Assembly (NCBI RefSeq): GCF_028561335.1
Contig: NZ_JAQQTG010000016.1
Location: 227,819-291,818, forward strand
Direction: 5' to 3'
DNA length: 64,000 nt
Origin: Aequorivita todarodis
Lineage (GTDB): Bacteria; Bacteroidota; Bacteroidia; Flavobacteriales; Flavobacteriaceae
The translations under genes and the position numbers were made by a program. Below are positions 1 to 8,918 of the stretch, in pieces (position 1 is the first letter of the stretch; each line of letters starts with the position of its first letter). The notes below the pieces were generated by a model. It was not told where the DNA came from. It saw only the letters and a program-made list of their open reading frames with translations, and made no database searches.

Positions 1-1777
1 CAATATAACCTACATTATTCCCGACCGAAAAATTACCGAAGGAGATAGCACGCATACCGTTCCTTTTAAGGTCCATACCATAAATGAGGTTCGGATTGTT
101 ACGGATTATTCATACGAAAATCGAAATAAAAAATTCCAGGATTCATTGAGCTACATGGGTTACAAACTTTTCAGTTATGGCAAGATGCGTTTTCGCCCCA
201 AGGCCATTACCTCTGCCGTCTCCATCACTCCCGGGAAAATTTTTAAGGATATTGACCGAACCTTAACCTACAGCCAGTTAAGCGATCTGCGAATCTTTAA
301 ATATCCAAACATCAGTTATGCCGAAGTAGCTTCAGACACCACCGGAAGGCTGCTGAATTCAACCATTTTGTTGAGCCCCCGCGATCGTTTCACCTTGGGG
401 GTAGATTTTGATTCCTATACCTCAACCATTCAGCAATTTGGCATCGGTTTTAGCGGAAGTATGACTTTTAGAAATATTTTTCGAGGTGCGGAAATTCTCG
501 AAATTTCAGGGCGTGGAAGTTTGGGTTCTTCAAAAGATGCGGCCGATAGTGAAAGCAAATTTTTCAATATATCAGAATTTGGAGGCGATGTAAAGCTCAC
601 ATTTCCAAGGATCCTTTTCCCATTAAACACTGAGAAACTTATCCCAAAGTATATGTCGCCTTCCACCAGTATCAGTTTTGGCTATAGCGTGCAAAATAAT
701 ATCGGGCTAGATAGGCAGACTTCCAATGGCATTTTCAACTATAGGTGGAAACCTTCAAAAATACTTACCTATCAAGTAGATTTGCTCAACCTGCAATTTG
801 TGAGGAATCTGAATCCGGAAAATTACTTCAATGTTTACAAAAGTTCCTATAGTAGGCTCAACGAAATAGCGAAAGACCTGAATTATGACTTTAACAATCC
901 CTCCACCGATCCCTCATTGGAGGTTCCTGCTGAAACAGACAAGTTTATTTCTGATGTGCTAACCAGGGAGATCTATGCCAATCCTGAGACTTTTCAAGAA
1001 GTCCTAAGCATTTACGAACGGCAATTGCGACTTAGCGAGAACAACCTTATTTTTGCCTCGAACATAACAATGACAAGGGATACGCGCGAGAACCTAAACG
1101 ACAATAATTTTTCGCGTTTACGCATAAAACTGGAATCTGCGGGAAATTTACTTTCAGGCATTTCCAGTCTTGCCGGGCTCACAAAAAACTCCCAAGGAAA
1201 TTATGAAATCTTAGGCATTGCATATTCACAATACGCAAAAGTAGAGGCCGAATATATTAAACACTGGGACTTGGACGGAAAAAACATCTTTGCTTTTCGC
1301 GCTTTTGGCGGTATTGCAATTCCCTATAGCAATAGCAGCAACATTCCCTTTACGCGAAGCTATTTTGGGGGAGGCACAAACGACAACCGTGGCTGGAGAG
1401 CCTACGATCTTGGCCCAGGGAGCAGCGGCAGCATTTTGGATTTTAATGATGCAAACTTCAAGCTCGCCTTTAACGCGGAGTACAGATATACAATCCTGGG
1501 CGATTTAAAAGGAGCTTTTTTCGTTGATGCCGGCAACATTTGGAATGTGTTGGACGATGTTTATTTTCCTTCGTTCAGATTTGACGGGATTGAAGATCTA
1601 AAGGAAATTGCAGTCGCATCGGGGTTTGGGCTTCGATATGATTTTGGGTTTTTCGTATTTCGTTTTGATATAGGTTTTAAAACCCACGATCCCGGAAGAC
1701 CTGTGGGCGAACGGTGGTTTAAGGACTATAATTTCTCAAATGCTGTTTACAACATAGGTATCAACTATCCCTTCTAA
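1..1777 (+). CDS. TamL/BamA-family outer membrane barrel protein, 5'-truncated by the window edge
   Basis: The reading frame is open from base 2, so the gene begins left of the window; the first internal ATG at 146 is not its start. About 591 C-terminal residues are visible. The last 350 residues alternate aromatic and polar residues as in a beta barrel and end in Phe (NYPF). The segment GGGTNDNRGWRAYDLGPG is the Bacteroidota form of the loop carrying the RG motif of OMP85 proteins (bacterial surface antigen domain). By family knowledge such proteins assemble or translocate outer membrane proteins, and in Bacteroidota the TamL lipoprotein pairs with TamB. Whether this copy carries the N-terminal lipoprotein signal cannot be seen. 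It ends 89 bases before fbaA, which has its own promoter box. Confidence 0.8.
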   Translation, partial: NITYIIPDRKITEGDSTHTVPFKVHTINEVRIVTDYSYENRNKKFQDSLSYMGYKLFSYGKMRFRPKAITSAVSITPGKIFKDIDRTLTYSQLSDLRIFKYPNISYAEVASDTTGRLLNSTILLSPRDRFTLGVDFDSYTSTIQQFGIGFSGSMTFRNIFRGAEILEISGRGSLGSSKDAADSESKFFNISEFGGDVKLTFPRILFPLNTEKLIPKYMSPSTSISFGYSVQNNIGLDRQTSNGIFNYRWKPSKILTYQVDLLNLQFVRNLNPENYFNVYKSSYSRLNEIAKDLNYDFNNPSTDPSLEVPAETDKFISDVLTREIYANPETFQEVLSIYERQLRLSENNLIFASNITMTRDTRENLNDNNFSRLRIKLESAGNLLSGISSLAGLTKNSQGNYEILGIAYSQYAKVEAEYIKHWDLDGKNIFAFRAFGGIAIPYSNSSNIPFTRSYFGGGTNDNRGWRAYDLGPGSSGSILDFNDANFKLAFNAEYRYTILGDLKGAFFVDAGNIWNVLDDVYFPSFRFDGIEDLKEIAVASGFGLRYDFGFFVFRFDIGFKTHDPGRPVGERWFKDYNFSNAVYNIGINYPF

Positions 1778-1792
1778 ACCATTAAAATTTGT

Positions 1793-1800
1793 TATTTTTG
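1793..1800 (+). promoter_or_regulatory. -7 promoter box of fbaA
   Basis: TATTTTTG fits the Bacteroidetes -7 consensus TAnnTTTG and lies 66 bases before the fbaA start. No convincing -33 TTTG at 19-21 bases upstream is seen. Confidence 0.45.
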
Positions 1801-1866
1801 TGTGCTGAATTCGGTTATCGGTTGACAATTGAAACAATTAACGATTAACATTTTACTCCCAATATT

Positions 1867-2940
1867 ATGAGCCATGGAATCAAACCCGGAGTAGCCACGG
1901 GAAAAGAAGTTCAAAAAATACATCAATACGCCAAGGAAAAAGGTTTTGCAATGCCCGCTGTGAATGTTGTGGGTTCTGATAGCGTTAATGCCGTTATGGA
2001 AACCGCTGCCGCCCTAAACGCGCCCGTAATCATTCAATTTTCAAATGGCGGGGCACATTTCAATGCTGGAAAAGGGCTTTCCAATGAAAACGAAAAAGCC
2101 GCAATCGCTGGCGGGATAGCTGGTGCAAAACACATTCATGAACTCGCAGAAGTTTATGGAGCTACCGTAATTCTTCACACAGACCATTGTGCCAAAAAAT
2201 TACTTCCGTGGATTGACGGTTTGCTTGATGCAGGTGAAAAATTCTACAAAGAAACCGGAAAACCGCTTTACAGTTCACATATGATAGATCTTTCCGAAGA
2301 GCCTATTGAAGAAAATATTGAAATCTGCAAACGCTATCTGCAGCGCATGAGCAAAATGGGAATGACCCTCGAAATTGAATTGGGCATTACTGGAGGCGAA
2401 GAAGACGGTGTGGACAACACAGGGGTTGATTCCTCAAAACTTTACACCCAACCCAAAGAAGTTGCCTATGCTTTCGAAGAGCTTTCAAAAATAAGCGACC
2501 AGTTTACCATTGCTGCTGCCTTTGGAAACGTTCACGGGGTGTACAAGCCGGGGAACGTAAAATTGACGCCTATTATTCTGAAAAATTCGCAGGAATATGT
2601 CCAGAAAAAATACAATACAGGGCCTAATCCAATCGACTTTGTTTTTCACGGCGGAAGCGGTTCCACGTTGGAAGAGATCCGCGAGGCAATAAGCTATGGC
2701 GTAATAAAGATGAATATTGACACCGATATGCAGTTTGCCTTTACGGAAGGGGTTCGCGATTATATGGTAAACAATCTGGCATATTTAAAAACCCAGATAG
2801 GAAACCCCGAAGGCGACGATCTTCCAAACAAAAAATATTACGATCCAAGAAAATGGCTCCGCGAAGGCGAGATCACTTTCAAGAAAAGACTTGAACAGGC
2901 TTTTGCAGATTTGAACAATGTAAATACGTTAGCGCATTGA
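1867..2940 (+). CDS. fbaA: Class II fructose-bisphosphate aldolase
   Basis: Reversible cleavage of fructose 1,6-bisphosphate to dihydroxyacetone phosphate and glyceraldehyde 3-phosphate in cytosolic glycolysis and gluconeogenesis. The 357 residues match the usual length of the class IIA (E. coli FbaA-like) enzymes. Visible signatures are LHTDHC at residues 103-108, containing the catalytic Asp and a zinc-binding His, then FGNVHGVYKPG with a second zinc His and VFHGGSGS with the third. The ATG at 1867 gives the expected N-terminus. It is followed after 137 bases by accD; a C/G-rich palindromic element lies in that gap, so the two may or may not be cotranscribed. Confidence 0.97.
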   Translation: MSHGIKPGVATGKEVQKIHQYAKEKGFAMPAVNVVGSDSVNAVMETAAALNAPVIIQFSNGGAHFNAGKGLSNENEKAAIAGGIAGAKHIHELAEVYGATVILHTDHCAKKLLPWIDGLLDAGEKFYKETGKPLYSSHMIDLSEEPIEENIEICKRYLQRMSKMGMTLEIELGITGGEEDGVDNTGVDSSKLYTQPKEVAYAFEELSKISDQFTIAAAFGNVHGVYKPGNVKLTPIILKNSQEYVQKKYNTGPNPIDFVFHGGSGSTLEEIREAISYGVIKMNIDTDMQFAFTEGVRDYMVNNLAYLKTQIGNPEGDDLPNKKYYDPRKWLREGEITFKKRLEQAFADLNNVNTLAH

Positions 2941-2948
2941 CCCATTGA

Positions 2949-2970
2949 CCCCCTGCCCCTAAAGGGGGAT
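2949..2970 (+). repeat. C/G-rich palindromic intergenic element, copy 1
   Basis: A run of C, a short centre (CTAAAG) and a run of G form a self-complementary unit. It belongs to the same family as elements near 24468, 24537, 29858, 29982, 40600, 42879, 42911 and 42994. It sits directly after the fbaA stop codon. Confidence 0.6.
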
Positions 2971-3077
2971 AAATTGATAATTATAAAAAGACAAAAAGAT
3001 TCTGGCACAATAGCCACAACAGAATTATAGCATCAAAAGCATAAAACAACAAACCATAAACACCAAACTATAAGCTT

Positions 3078-3944
3078 ATGCCTTGGTTTAAAAGAACAAA
3101 AAAGGGAATACAAACCCCAACCGAAGAAAAAAAGGACGTCCCGAGAGGGCTGTGGTACAAATCGCCTACCGGAAAGATAGTTGACAGTGAAGAGCTGGAA
3201 AAGAATTTTTACGTAAGCCCCGAAGATGGCTACCACGTGCGCATAGGAAGCAAGGAATATTTTGAAATTCTTTTTGACGATAATAAATTTAAAGAGCTCG
3301 ATAAAAATCTTTCCTCTCAAGATACTTTAAAATTTGAGGATAAAAAGAAATACACAGACAGGTTAAAGGAGGCCCAGGACAAAACCGGCCTTAAAGACGC
3401 AATTCGTTGTGCCGTAGGAAAATCCATGGGTGCAGATTTGGTTGTGGCCTGTATGGACTTCAGCTTTATTGGCGGTTCCATGGGAAGTGTTGTGGGCGAA
3501 AAAATTGCACGTGCTGCAGATTATTCCCTTAAAAAGAAAATTCCTTTATTGATTATTTCAAAAAGTGGCGGCGCCCGAATGATGGAAGCCGCACTCTCGT
3601 TGATGCAGCTCGCAAAGACAAGTGTGAAACTCGCCCAGTTGAGCGATGCCGGAATACCTTATATTTCTTTGTGTACAGACCCAACAACGGGCGGAACAAC
3701 CGCCTCGTTCGCAATGCTTGGCGATATAAACATAAGTGAGCCCGGTGCCCTGATCGGTTTTGCAGGACCCCGCGTGGTTCGTGATACCACGGGAAAAGAA
3801 CTGCCCGAAGGTTTCCAAACAGCAGAATTTGTTTTGGAACACGGTTTCCTCGATTTCATTACCCATCGTCGCGATTTAAAACGCAAAATAAACCTCTATT
3901 TGGATTTGGTTTTAAACAGGCCACTTCGCGAGAAAACCGCATAA
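3078..3944 (+). CDS. accD: Acetyl-CoA carboxylase carboxyltransferase subunit beta
   Basis: Transfers the carboxyl group from carboxybiotin to acetyl-CoA, the second half of the first step of fatty acid synthesis, in complex with AccA. The 288 residues carry the crotonase-fold core with [34 protein letters not shown] and [17 protein letters not shown], then the [12 protein letters not shown] block. The N-terminal zinc ribbon known from E. coli AccD (CxxC...CxxC) is aligned by flanking residues but all four cysteines are gone: the positions read KSPTGK and VSPEDG. I recall the same replacement in other flavobacteria, so it is probably a lineage trait, not decay. A strong terminator follows at once. 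Confidence 0.96.
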   Translation: MPWFKRTKKGIQTPTEEKKDVPRGLWYKSPTGKIVDSEELEKNFYVSPEDGYHVRIGSKEYFEILFDDNKFKELDKNLSSQDTLKFEDKKKYTDRLKEAQDKTGLKDAIRCAVGKSMGADLVVACMDFSFIGGSMGSVVGEKIARAADYSLKKKIPLLIISKSGGARMMEAALSLMQLAKTSVKLAQLSDAGIPYISLCTDPTTGGTTASFAMLGDINISEPGALIGFAGPRVVRDTTGKELPEGFQTAEFVLEHGFLDFITHRRDLKRKINLYLDLVLNRPLREKTA

Positions 3945-3975
3945 AAAATGCTGCCCCAAACGGGCAGCATTTTTT
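3943..3975 (+). terminator. Bidirectional terminator between accD and a convergent lipoprotein gene
   Basis: A 14-base-pair stem (left arm 3943-3956, right arm 3962-3975) with a 5-base loop is flanked by A-tract and T-tract, so it can end accD on the plus strand and the 3990 gene on the minus strand. Confidence 0.9.
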
Positions 3976-3989
3976 ATGGGAAAGGACAT

Positions 3990-4820
3990 TCAATGCAATA
4001 TTATTTCATACTCCACCCCATCAATGGTTAGGATTGCAAGATTGTCGCAAGTGCCGTCACCAAAATCCAACGTGCCGTTATGGCCGTTTCGGGTAATATC
4101 CAGCACCCCGCTCACAAAATAACGGCAGGTGGCTTCGCGGCGCAAGGCTTCCGTAACAATGGCATAGCTTTCAAAACCAGTACTGAAGTTGATGGTCCTA
4201 TTGCCCGTTACCAAAAACACATTGTCCATCCAAGTGCCGCTTCCCATGCCCTCGATCCATTCGCGCACTTTGGTTCCGCTTACGTCAGCAAGGGCGCCAC
4301 TGGGGAATAGCACATGAAGATTTAGGTGGATTGTGGCCTGCGGATTGCCATTGGCATTGTTGCGTTCCCTAAAAATGGTTCCGCCGCCCGCAATGCCTTT
4401 ATCGTTAAACACAAAATTTTCAAACTGATAGGTAATGGTGCGGGTGCCATTTTGTTTGGGACCGTAGGTAAGGTGTATTTTGCCCGAAACAATATTGCCG
4501 TTGGGAAGCTCGCAGCCCAAACCAAAATCGAGGGTAACGAACGTGACTCCATTTTCGGAGGTAATGGTAATGGTAGTACAGTCTGGAAACAGACTTGCGT
4601 TCCTGCCTTCATTCTCCTCAATTTCGGAATAGGCTGTTTCAATCAAGGAAAACGCTCCGTCAGTTGCATTGTCCGCCTCGGTGGCGTCTTTGGATGCGTT
4701 TACCATTTCGCTCTGTGAAACCGTTGGTTCGTTTGCGGTTTCTTCTTTGTTGCAGGCTGTAAATGTGAAAAGTGCCAGCACCATGCCCACAATTCCTGTG
4801 TAAAATACGTTGGTTTTCAT
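3990..4820 (-). CDS. SPII lipoprotein of unknown function, paralogue A
   Basis: I do not recognise a named family. The ATG at 4820 is preferred to an in-frame ATG at 4844, because it starts directly at a lipoprotein signal (MKTNVFYTG... with lipobox FTAC). The mature part of about 250 residues is rich in Thr, Asn and Gly with alternating beta-strand patterns and is probably a periplasmic or surface beta protein. It aligns along its whole length with the neighbour at 4934-5767: both share LFP-C-T-IT, DFG---C---NG--VSG-I-L-YGP, EWxEGxGSGTWxDNV, a VTGN block and an LDFGDGxCDN ending. Two pairs of cysteines are conserved, suggesting disulfides. The genes are transcribed in the same direction, with a terminator between them. 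Confidence 0.85.
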   Translation of the reverse strand: MKTNVFYTGIVGMVLALFTFTACNKEETANEPTVSQSEMVNASKDATEADNATDGAFSLIETAYSEIEENEGRNASLFPDCTTITITSENGVTFVTLDFGLGCELPNGNIVSGKIHLTYGPKQNGTRTITYQFENFVFNDKGIAGGGTIFRERNNANGNPQATIHLNLHVLFPSGALADVSGTKVREWIEGMGSGTWMDNVFLVTGNRTINFSTGFESYAIVTEALRREATCRYFVSGVLDITRNGHNGTLDFGDGTCDNLAILTIDGVEYEIILH

Positions 4821-4883
4821 AATTCTGTTTTTTAAGGGATTCATATTGTTATGACTTCGTTGTATTTCAATAGTTTAATCCAA

Positions 4884-4909
4884 TAAAAAAACGGCCCAAG
4901 CAGGCCGTT
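4884..4909 (-). terminator. Rho-independent terminator of the 4934 lipoprotein gene
   Basis: Read on the minus strand, AACGGCC and GGCCGTT form a 7-base-pair stem with a 6-base loop followed by a T-tract, 24 bases after the stop codon. Confidence 0.85.
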
Positions 4910-4933
4910 CATTTTAATTCAGAAAAATTTCAA

Positions 4934-5767
4934 TCAATTCATTATAAAAGGATACTCTTGGCCATTATAGATAAATACAGCCCTGTTATCACATTCGCCG
5001 TCGCCAAAATCAATAGCCGCAGTTAACCCATCCTGGGTTACTTCAAGACGGCCATCAACCACAAAAGGGCAGGCGGTTTTATAGACAAGTGTCTCGGTCA
5101 CTTCGCCACTGCGTTCAAATCCATTGGTAAATTCGGTCTGCCAATTTCCCGTTACATGATACACGTTATCAAGCCAAGTACCGGAACCAACGCCTTCCAC
5201 CCATTCGGATATACGGGTTCCATTTCTGGTTCCTGTAACCGTAGTGTTCGGAAAACTTACCGTGATGCTTTCGTTTACGGTAGATTGTGGATTATCGTTT
5301 TGATTGGCAATTTCATATAAAATACTGCCGCCACCGCTTACGCCATTGCCGTTGATAACAAAATTCTGAAAAGTGTAATTGACCGTATAAGTTCCAGAAA
5401 CCAGAGGTCCATATTCCAAAAGAATGCTTCCGGAAACCACATCGCCATTGTTTAAGGTACACGAATCGCCAAAGTCCAATAAAATGGTAAACACATTTCC
5501 TTGGGTTCCAACAGTTATTTCAGTACAAGATGGAAAAAGTGACTGCTGGGTAATGCCGCGACCCTCGGTTTCGTTTTCCACGAAAGCCTGTTCTATAATA
5601 TTGAATGTAGCTTCGGCAACATTGTCCGTTTTGGCAGCTCTCATGGAATTGTCTGAAGAAAAATTAACTTCTTCGGCAGAAGTATCTTCATCTTTAGCAC
5701 AACTTGCAAACAGGAAGATGCCCATGGCAAAAAATGCAACGATTAATCTAAAAGGGATGATTTTCAT
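4934..5767 (-). CDS. SPII lipoprotein of unknown function, paralogue B
   Basis: The start at 5767 is chosen because it opens on a lipoprotein signal (MKIIPFRLIV...LFASC); the longer frame to 5821 adds an N-terminus without signal character. The mature protein is a tandem paralogue of the 3990-4820 product, with the same order of motifs: LFPSCTEITV, LDFGDSCTLNNG, VSGSILLEYGP, EWVEGVGSGTWLDNV, VTGNW and IDFGDGECDN. Function is unknown. Having two diverged copies in tandem, each with its own terminator, suggests an old duplication. It is divergent from rpsO, with about 170 bases between the starts. Confidence 0.85.
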   Translation of the reverse strand: MKIIPFRLIVAFFAMGIFLFASCAKDEDTSAEEVNFSSDNSMRAAKTDNVAEATFNIIEQAFVENETEGRGITQQSLFPSCTEITVGTQGNVFTILLDFGDSCTLNNGDVVSGSILLEYGPLVSGTYTVNYTFQNFVINGNGVSGGGSILYEIANQNDNPQSTVNESITVSFPNTTVTGTRNGTRISEWVEGVGSGTWLDNVYHVTGNWQTEFTNGFERSGEVTETLVYKTACPFVVDGRLEVTQDGLTAAIDFGDGECDNRAVFIYNGQEYPFIMN

Positions 5768-5874
5768 AAATATGAGGTTTAGGGGTTTAGACAAGTATAA
5801 CGCTGAAAAATGCGAATTCAATATATTTTGGATTAATTTTTATTCGAAACATATCAAATTCAAATTCTGTTTTG

Positions 5875-5882
5875 TACTTTTG
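5875..5882 (+). promoter_or_regulatory. -7 promoter box of rpsO
   Basis: TACTTTTG exactly fits TAnnTTTG and lies 58 bases before the rpsO start codon. Confidence 0.6.
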
Positions 5883-5939
5883 CAGCCTTGATTACCAAAA
5901 TGGTAGTCAGTACATAAAAATCATTTTAACAATATTGGC

Positions 5940-6209
5940 ATGTATTTATCACAAGAAGTAAAAGAAAAAATTTTTGAAAAACACGGGAAATCAAAGACCG
6001 ATACCGGTTCTGCAGAAGGACAGATCGCTTTGTTTACGCACCGTATCGAGCATTTAACAAAACACCTTAAAGCAAACCACAAGGACTATAACACAGAGCG
6101 TTCTTTGGTAATGTTGGTAGGAAAGCGCAGGGCATTGTTGGATTATCTTATGAAAAAGGATATTCTTCGTTACCGTGCTATCGTTAAGGAACTAGGATTA
6201 CGTAAGTAA
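5940..6209 (+). CDS. rpsO: 30S ribosomal protein S15
   Basis: Binds 16S rRNA in the platform of the small subunit. The 89 residues equal the usual length, with the family signatures TGSAEGQIALFTHRIEHLT and LVGKRRALLDYL-KKD---Y. It lies upstream of pnp, the order found in many bacteria, but a terminator separates the two. Confidence 0.98.
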   Translation: MYLSQEVKEKIFEKHGKSKTDTGSAEGQIALFTHRIEHLTKHLKANHKDYNTERSLVMLVGKRRALLDYLMKKDILRYRAIVKELGLRK

Positions 6210-6216
6210 TATTTTT

Positions 6217-6239
6217 AAGGGCTCTTACGGGCCCTTTTT
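6217..6239 (+). terminator. Terminator after rpsO
   Basis: AAGGGC (6217-6222) pairs with GCCCTT (6231-6236) and runs into a T-tract, directly after the rpsO stop codon. Confidence 0.8.
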
Positions 6240-6424
6240 CAATTTCTGCGCAGGCAGGAACATTTTAGTTTTTTTCTGAAATCGTTATTGTTTTCAGAAC
6301 GCATAGAAAAGCTACCCTTAAGTTTTTCATTGGTCAAACCACAACAACACAACAACACGCGACTGATAAACAGTCGTTGACCATTTTTAACCGTGCGCCG
6401 TTGGGCGTACAAAATGAAAAACAA

Positions 6425-8659
6425 ATGATACCTAAAGTATTTAAAGAGGTCATAGACCTTGGTGATGGACGTGAAATTTCCATCGAAACCGGAAAATTGG
6501 CAAAACAGGCCCATGGCTCTGTTGTTGTGCAATCCGGAAAATGTATGCTGCTTTGTACCGTAGTTTCCAACTACCAGCAAAGCGATGTTGATTTTATGCC
6601 TTTAACGGTAGATTATCGCGAAAAATTTGCTGCCTCCGGCCGTTATCCCGGTGGTTTCTTTAAAAGGGAAGCACGCCCCAGCGATGGTGAAGTGCTTACT
6701 ATGCGATTGGCAGACCGCGTATTGCGACCCTTGTTCCCAAAGGATTACCACGCAGAAACACAGGTAATGATCCAATTGATGAGCCATGATGACGACGTTA
6801 TGCCCGATGCCATGGCTGGTTTGGCTGCTTCGGCTGCCATACAATTGTCTGACATCCCTTTTGAGTGTGCCATTTCCGAAGCACGCGTTGGAAGAGTCAA
6901 TGGTCAATTCGTCATCAATCCTTCACGAACACAATTAGCCGAGTCAGACATCGATATGATAATTGGAGCCTCTGCCGATTCCGTAATGATGGTTGAAGGC
7001 GAGATGAAGGAAATTTCAGAAGAAGAAATGGTCGAGGCCATTAAATTTGCCCACGAGCATATTAAAAAACAGTGCGAAGCACAACTTAGATTGGCGGAAG
7101 CAGTAGGCAGAAAGGAAGTACGCGAGTACGACGGCGAACGTGAAGACGAGACCCTGGAAAAGAAAGTATATGATATGGCCTATGACGAAGTATATGCCGT
7201 AGCCAAAGCTGGATCATCAAAACACGAAAGATCAAATGCTTTTGATAAAATCAAGGAAGAAATAAAAGCAACTTTTTCTGAAGAGGAGCTGGAAGACTTT
7301 GGCGATTTAATTTCACGATATTACCGCAAGGCTGAAAAAGCTGCCGTTCGCGACCTTACGCTGAATGAAGGTATGCGTTTGGACGGAAGAAAAACAGATG
7401 AAATACGCCCCATTTGGTGCGAGATTGATTATTTGCCTTCTACCCACGGGTCTGCAATTTTCACACGCGGGGAAACGCAAGCATTGGCCACCGTAACGTT
7501 GGGAACTTCCCGTGAGGCAAATCAAATTGATATGCCATCTTATGAAGGCGAAGAGACTTTCTACCTTCACTACAACTTCCCTCCTTTCTCAACAGGTGAG
7601 GCCCGCCCAATCCGCGGTACTTCGCGTAGGGAGATCGGCCACGGAAACTTGGCGCAACGTGCGTTAAAAGGAATGATTCCCACAGATTGCCCCTACACCG
7701 TTCGTGTAGTTGCAGAAGTATTGGAATCTAACGGTTCTTCTTCTATGGCAACCGTTTGTAGTGGAACCATGGCGCTGATGGATGCAGGGGTTCAATTGAA
7801 GAAGCCGGTTTCCGGTATTGCGATGGGATTGATTTCCGATGGCGAAACTGGAAAATACGCTGTGCTTTCCGATATTCTGGGCGATGAGGATCATTTGGGC
7901 GATATGGACTTTAAAGTAACCGGAACCGCAGACGGAATAACCGCGTGCCAGATGGATATTAAAGTGAAAGGTCTTTCCTATGAAATTTTGGTGAATGCTT
8001 TGAAACAAGCTTCCGCAGGACGTTTGCACATACTTGATAAATTGATCGAGACCATTGCAAAACCAAACCCAGACGTGAAGCCACACGCTCCAAAAATGGT
8101 TACCGTTACCATTCCAAACGAATATATCGGTGCATTGATCGGACCTGGCGGAAAAGTTATCCAAGAGCTTCAGAAAGCTACCAAAACTACCATTGTTATC
8201 AACGAAGATCCCGTTACCGAAGAAGGTATCGTGGAAATTCTCGGAACCAGCCAGGAAGGGATTGACAAGGTATTGGCGAAGATAGATTCGCTTACCTTCA
8301 AGCCTGAGGTAGGAAGCATTTATGAAGTAAAAGTTATAAAGATGCTCGATTTTGGCGCAGTAGTGGAATATACCGAGGCACCCGGAAACGAGATTTTGCT
8401 GCACGTTTCAGAACTTGCCTGGGAACGCACCGAAAACGTTAGCGACGTGGTAAACATGGGCGACGTTTTTGATGTGAAATATATGGGCATTGACCCACGC
8501 ACCAAGAAAGAAAGAGTATCCCGCAAAGCGATCCTTCCAAAACCGGAAGGTTACAAAGAACGCCCACCACGCGACGATAACCGTAGCGGCGGACGCGATA
8601 ATCGGGGACGCGACAACCGTGGCCGCGACAATCGCGATAGAGACCGAAAGAGGGATTAA
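6425..8659 (+). CDS. pnp: Polyribonucleotide nucleotidyltransferase (PNPase)
   Basis: Phosphorolytic 3'-5' exoribonuclease of mRNA turnover, a core of the degradosome. The ATG at 6425 ([15 protein letters not shown]) is the family start; an in-frame ATG at 6377 would add 16 residues of no family character. Domain order over 744 residues is RNase PH 1, the helical linker, RNase PH 2 ([20 protein letters not shown], the catalytic block near residues 400-420), KH ([17 protein letters not shown]) and S1 ([20 protein letters not shown]). A terminal tail of Arg, Asp, Gly and Asn repeats ([18 protein letters not shown]) follows; such tails bind RNA in other proteins, but that is inference here. Confidence 0.98.
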   Translation: MIPKVFKEVIDLGDGREISIETGKLAKQAHGSVVVQSGKCMLLCTVVSNYQQSDVDFMPLTVDYREKFAASGRYPGGFFKREARPSDGEVLTMRLADRVLRPLFPKDYHAETQVMIQLMSHDDDVMPDAMAGLAASAAIQLSDIPFECAISEARVGRVNGQFVINPSRTQLAESDIDMIIGASADSVMMVEGEMKEISEEEMVEAIKFAHEHIKKQCEAQLRLAEAVGRKEVREYDGEREDETLEKKVYDMAYDEVYAVAKAGSSKHERSNAFDKIKEEIKATFSEEELEDFGDLISRYYRKAEKAAVRDLTLNEGMRLDGRKTDEIRPIWCEIDYLPSTHGSAIFTRGETQALATVTLGTSREANQIDMPSYEGEETFYLHYNFPPFSTGEARPIRGTSRREIGHGNLAQRALKGMIPTDCPYTVRVVAEVLESNGSSSMATVCSGTMALMDAGVQLKKPVSGIAMGLISDGETGKYAVLSDILGDEDHLGDMDFKVTGTADGITACQMDIKVKGLSYEILVNALKQASAGRLHILDKLIETIAKPNPDVKPHAPKMVTVTIPNEYIGALIGPGGKVIQELQKATKTTIVINEDPVTEEGIVEILGTSQEGIDKVLAKIDSLTFKPEVGSIYEVKVIKMLDFGAVVEYTEAPGNEILLHVSELAWERTENVSDVVNMGDVFDVKYMGIDPRTKKERVSRKAILPKPEGYKERPPRDDNRSGGRDNRGRDNRGRDNRDRDRKRD

Positions 8660-8708
8660 TTTTTTTAATTCAGAATCCTGAATTCAGAATTATAAATTTT
8701 GAATTTTC

Positions 8709-8750
8709 AAAAACGCCTTCAGTCCCGAAACTTCGGGAGAGGGCGTTTTT
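8709..8750 (+). terminator. Terminator after pnp
   Basis: AAAACGCC and GGCGTTTT form the outer stem and TCCCGA / TCGGGA an inner stem, followed by a T-tract, about 50 bases after the pnp stop codon. Confidence 0.85.
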
Positions 8751-8797
8751 TATTGGAAAAAGGATTTTGAAAAGCCTTGCAAGAAATAGTCAGCTCC

Positions 8798-8827
8798 TTG
8801 GATAATGATCTAAAAAATTTATCTTTA
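8798..8827 (+). promoter_or_regulatory. Promoter of the TPR-cyclase gene
   Basis: TTG (8798-8800), a 19-base spacer and TATCTTTA (8820-8827) match the Bacteroidetes TTTG-N19-TAnnTTTG layout with one change in each box. It lies 91 bases before the ATG. Confidence 0.5.
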
Positions 8828-8918
8828 CGGAATAACGGCAACAAAAAGATTGACTTATCCCAATCTATTTAGGAGATCGGGGCAACAAATGGCACGTTAA
8901 AGAATCTTGGCAAGCATC

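Noticed and set aside
3033..3320. A minus-strand frame overlapping the start of accD
   Set aside because: It is antisense to the conserved AccD N-terminus and no terminator or promoter fits it.
7664..8404. A 246-codon frame on the minus strand inside pnp
   Set aside because: It lies fully opposite the conserved RNase PH and KH parts of pnp and has no recognisable protein features.
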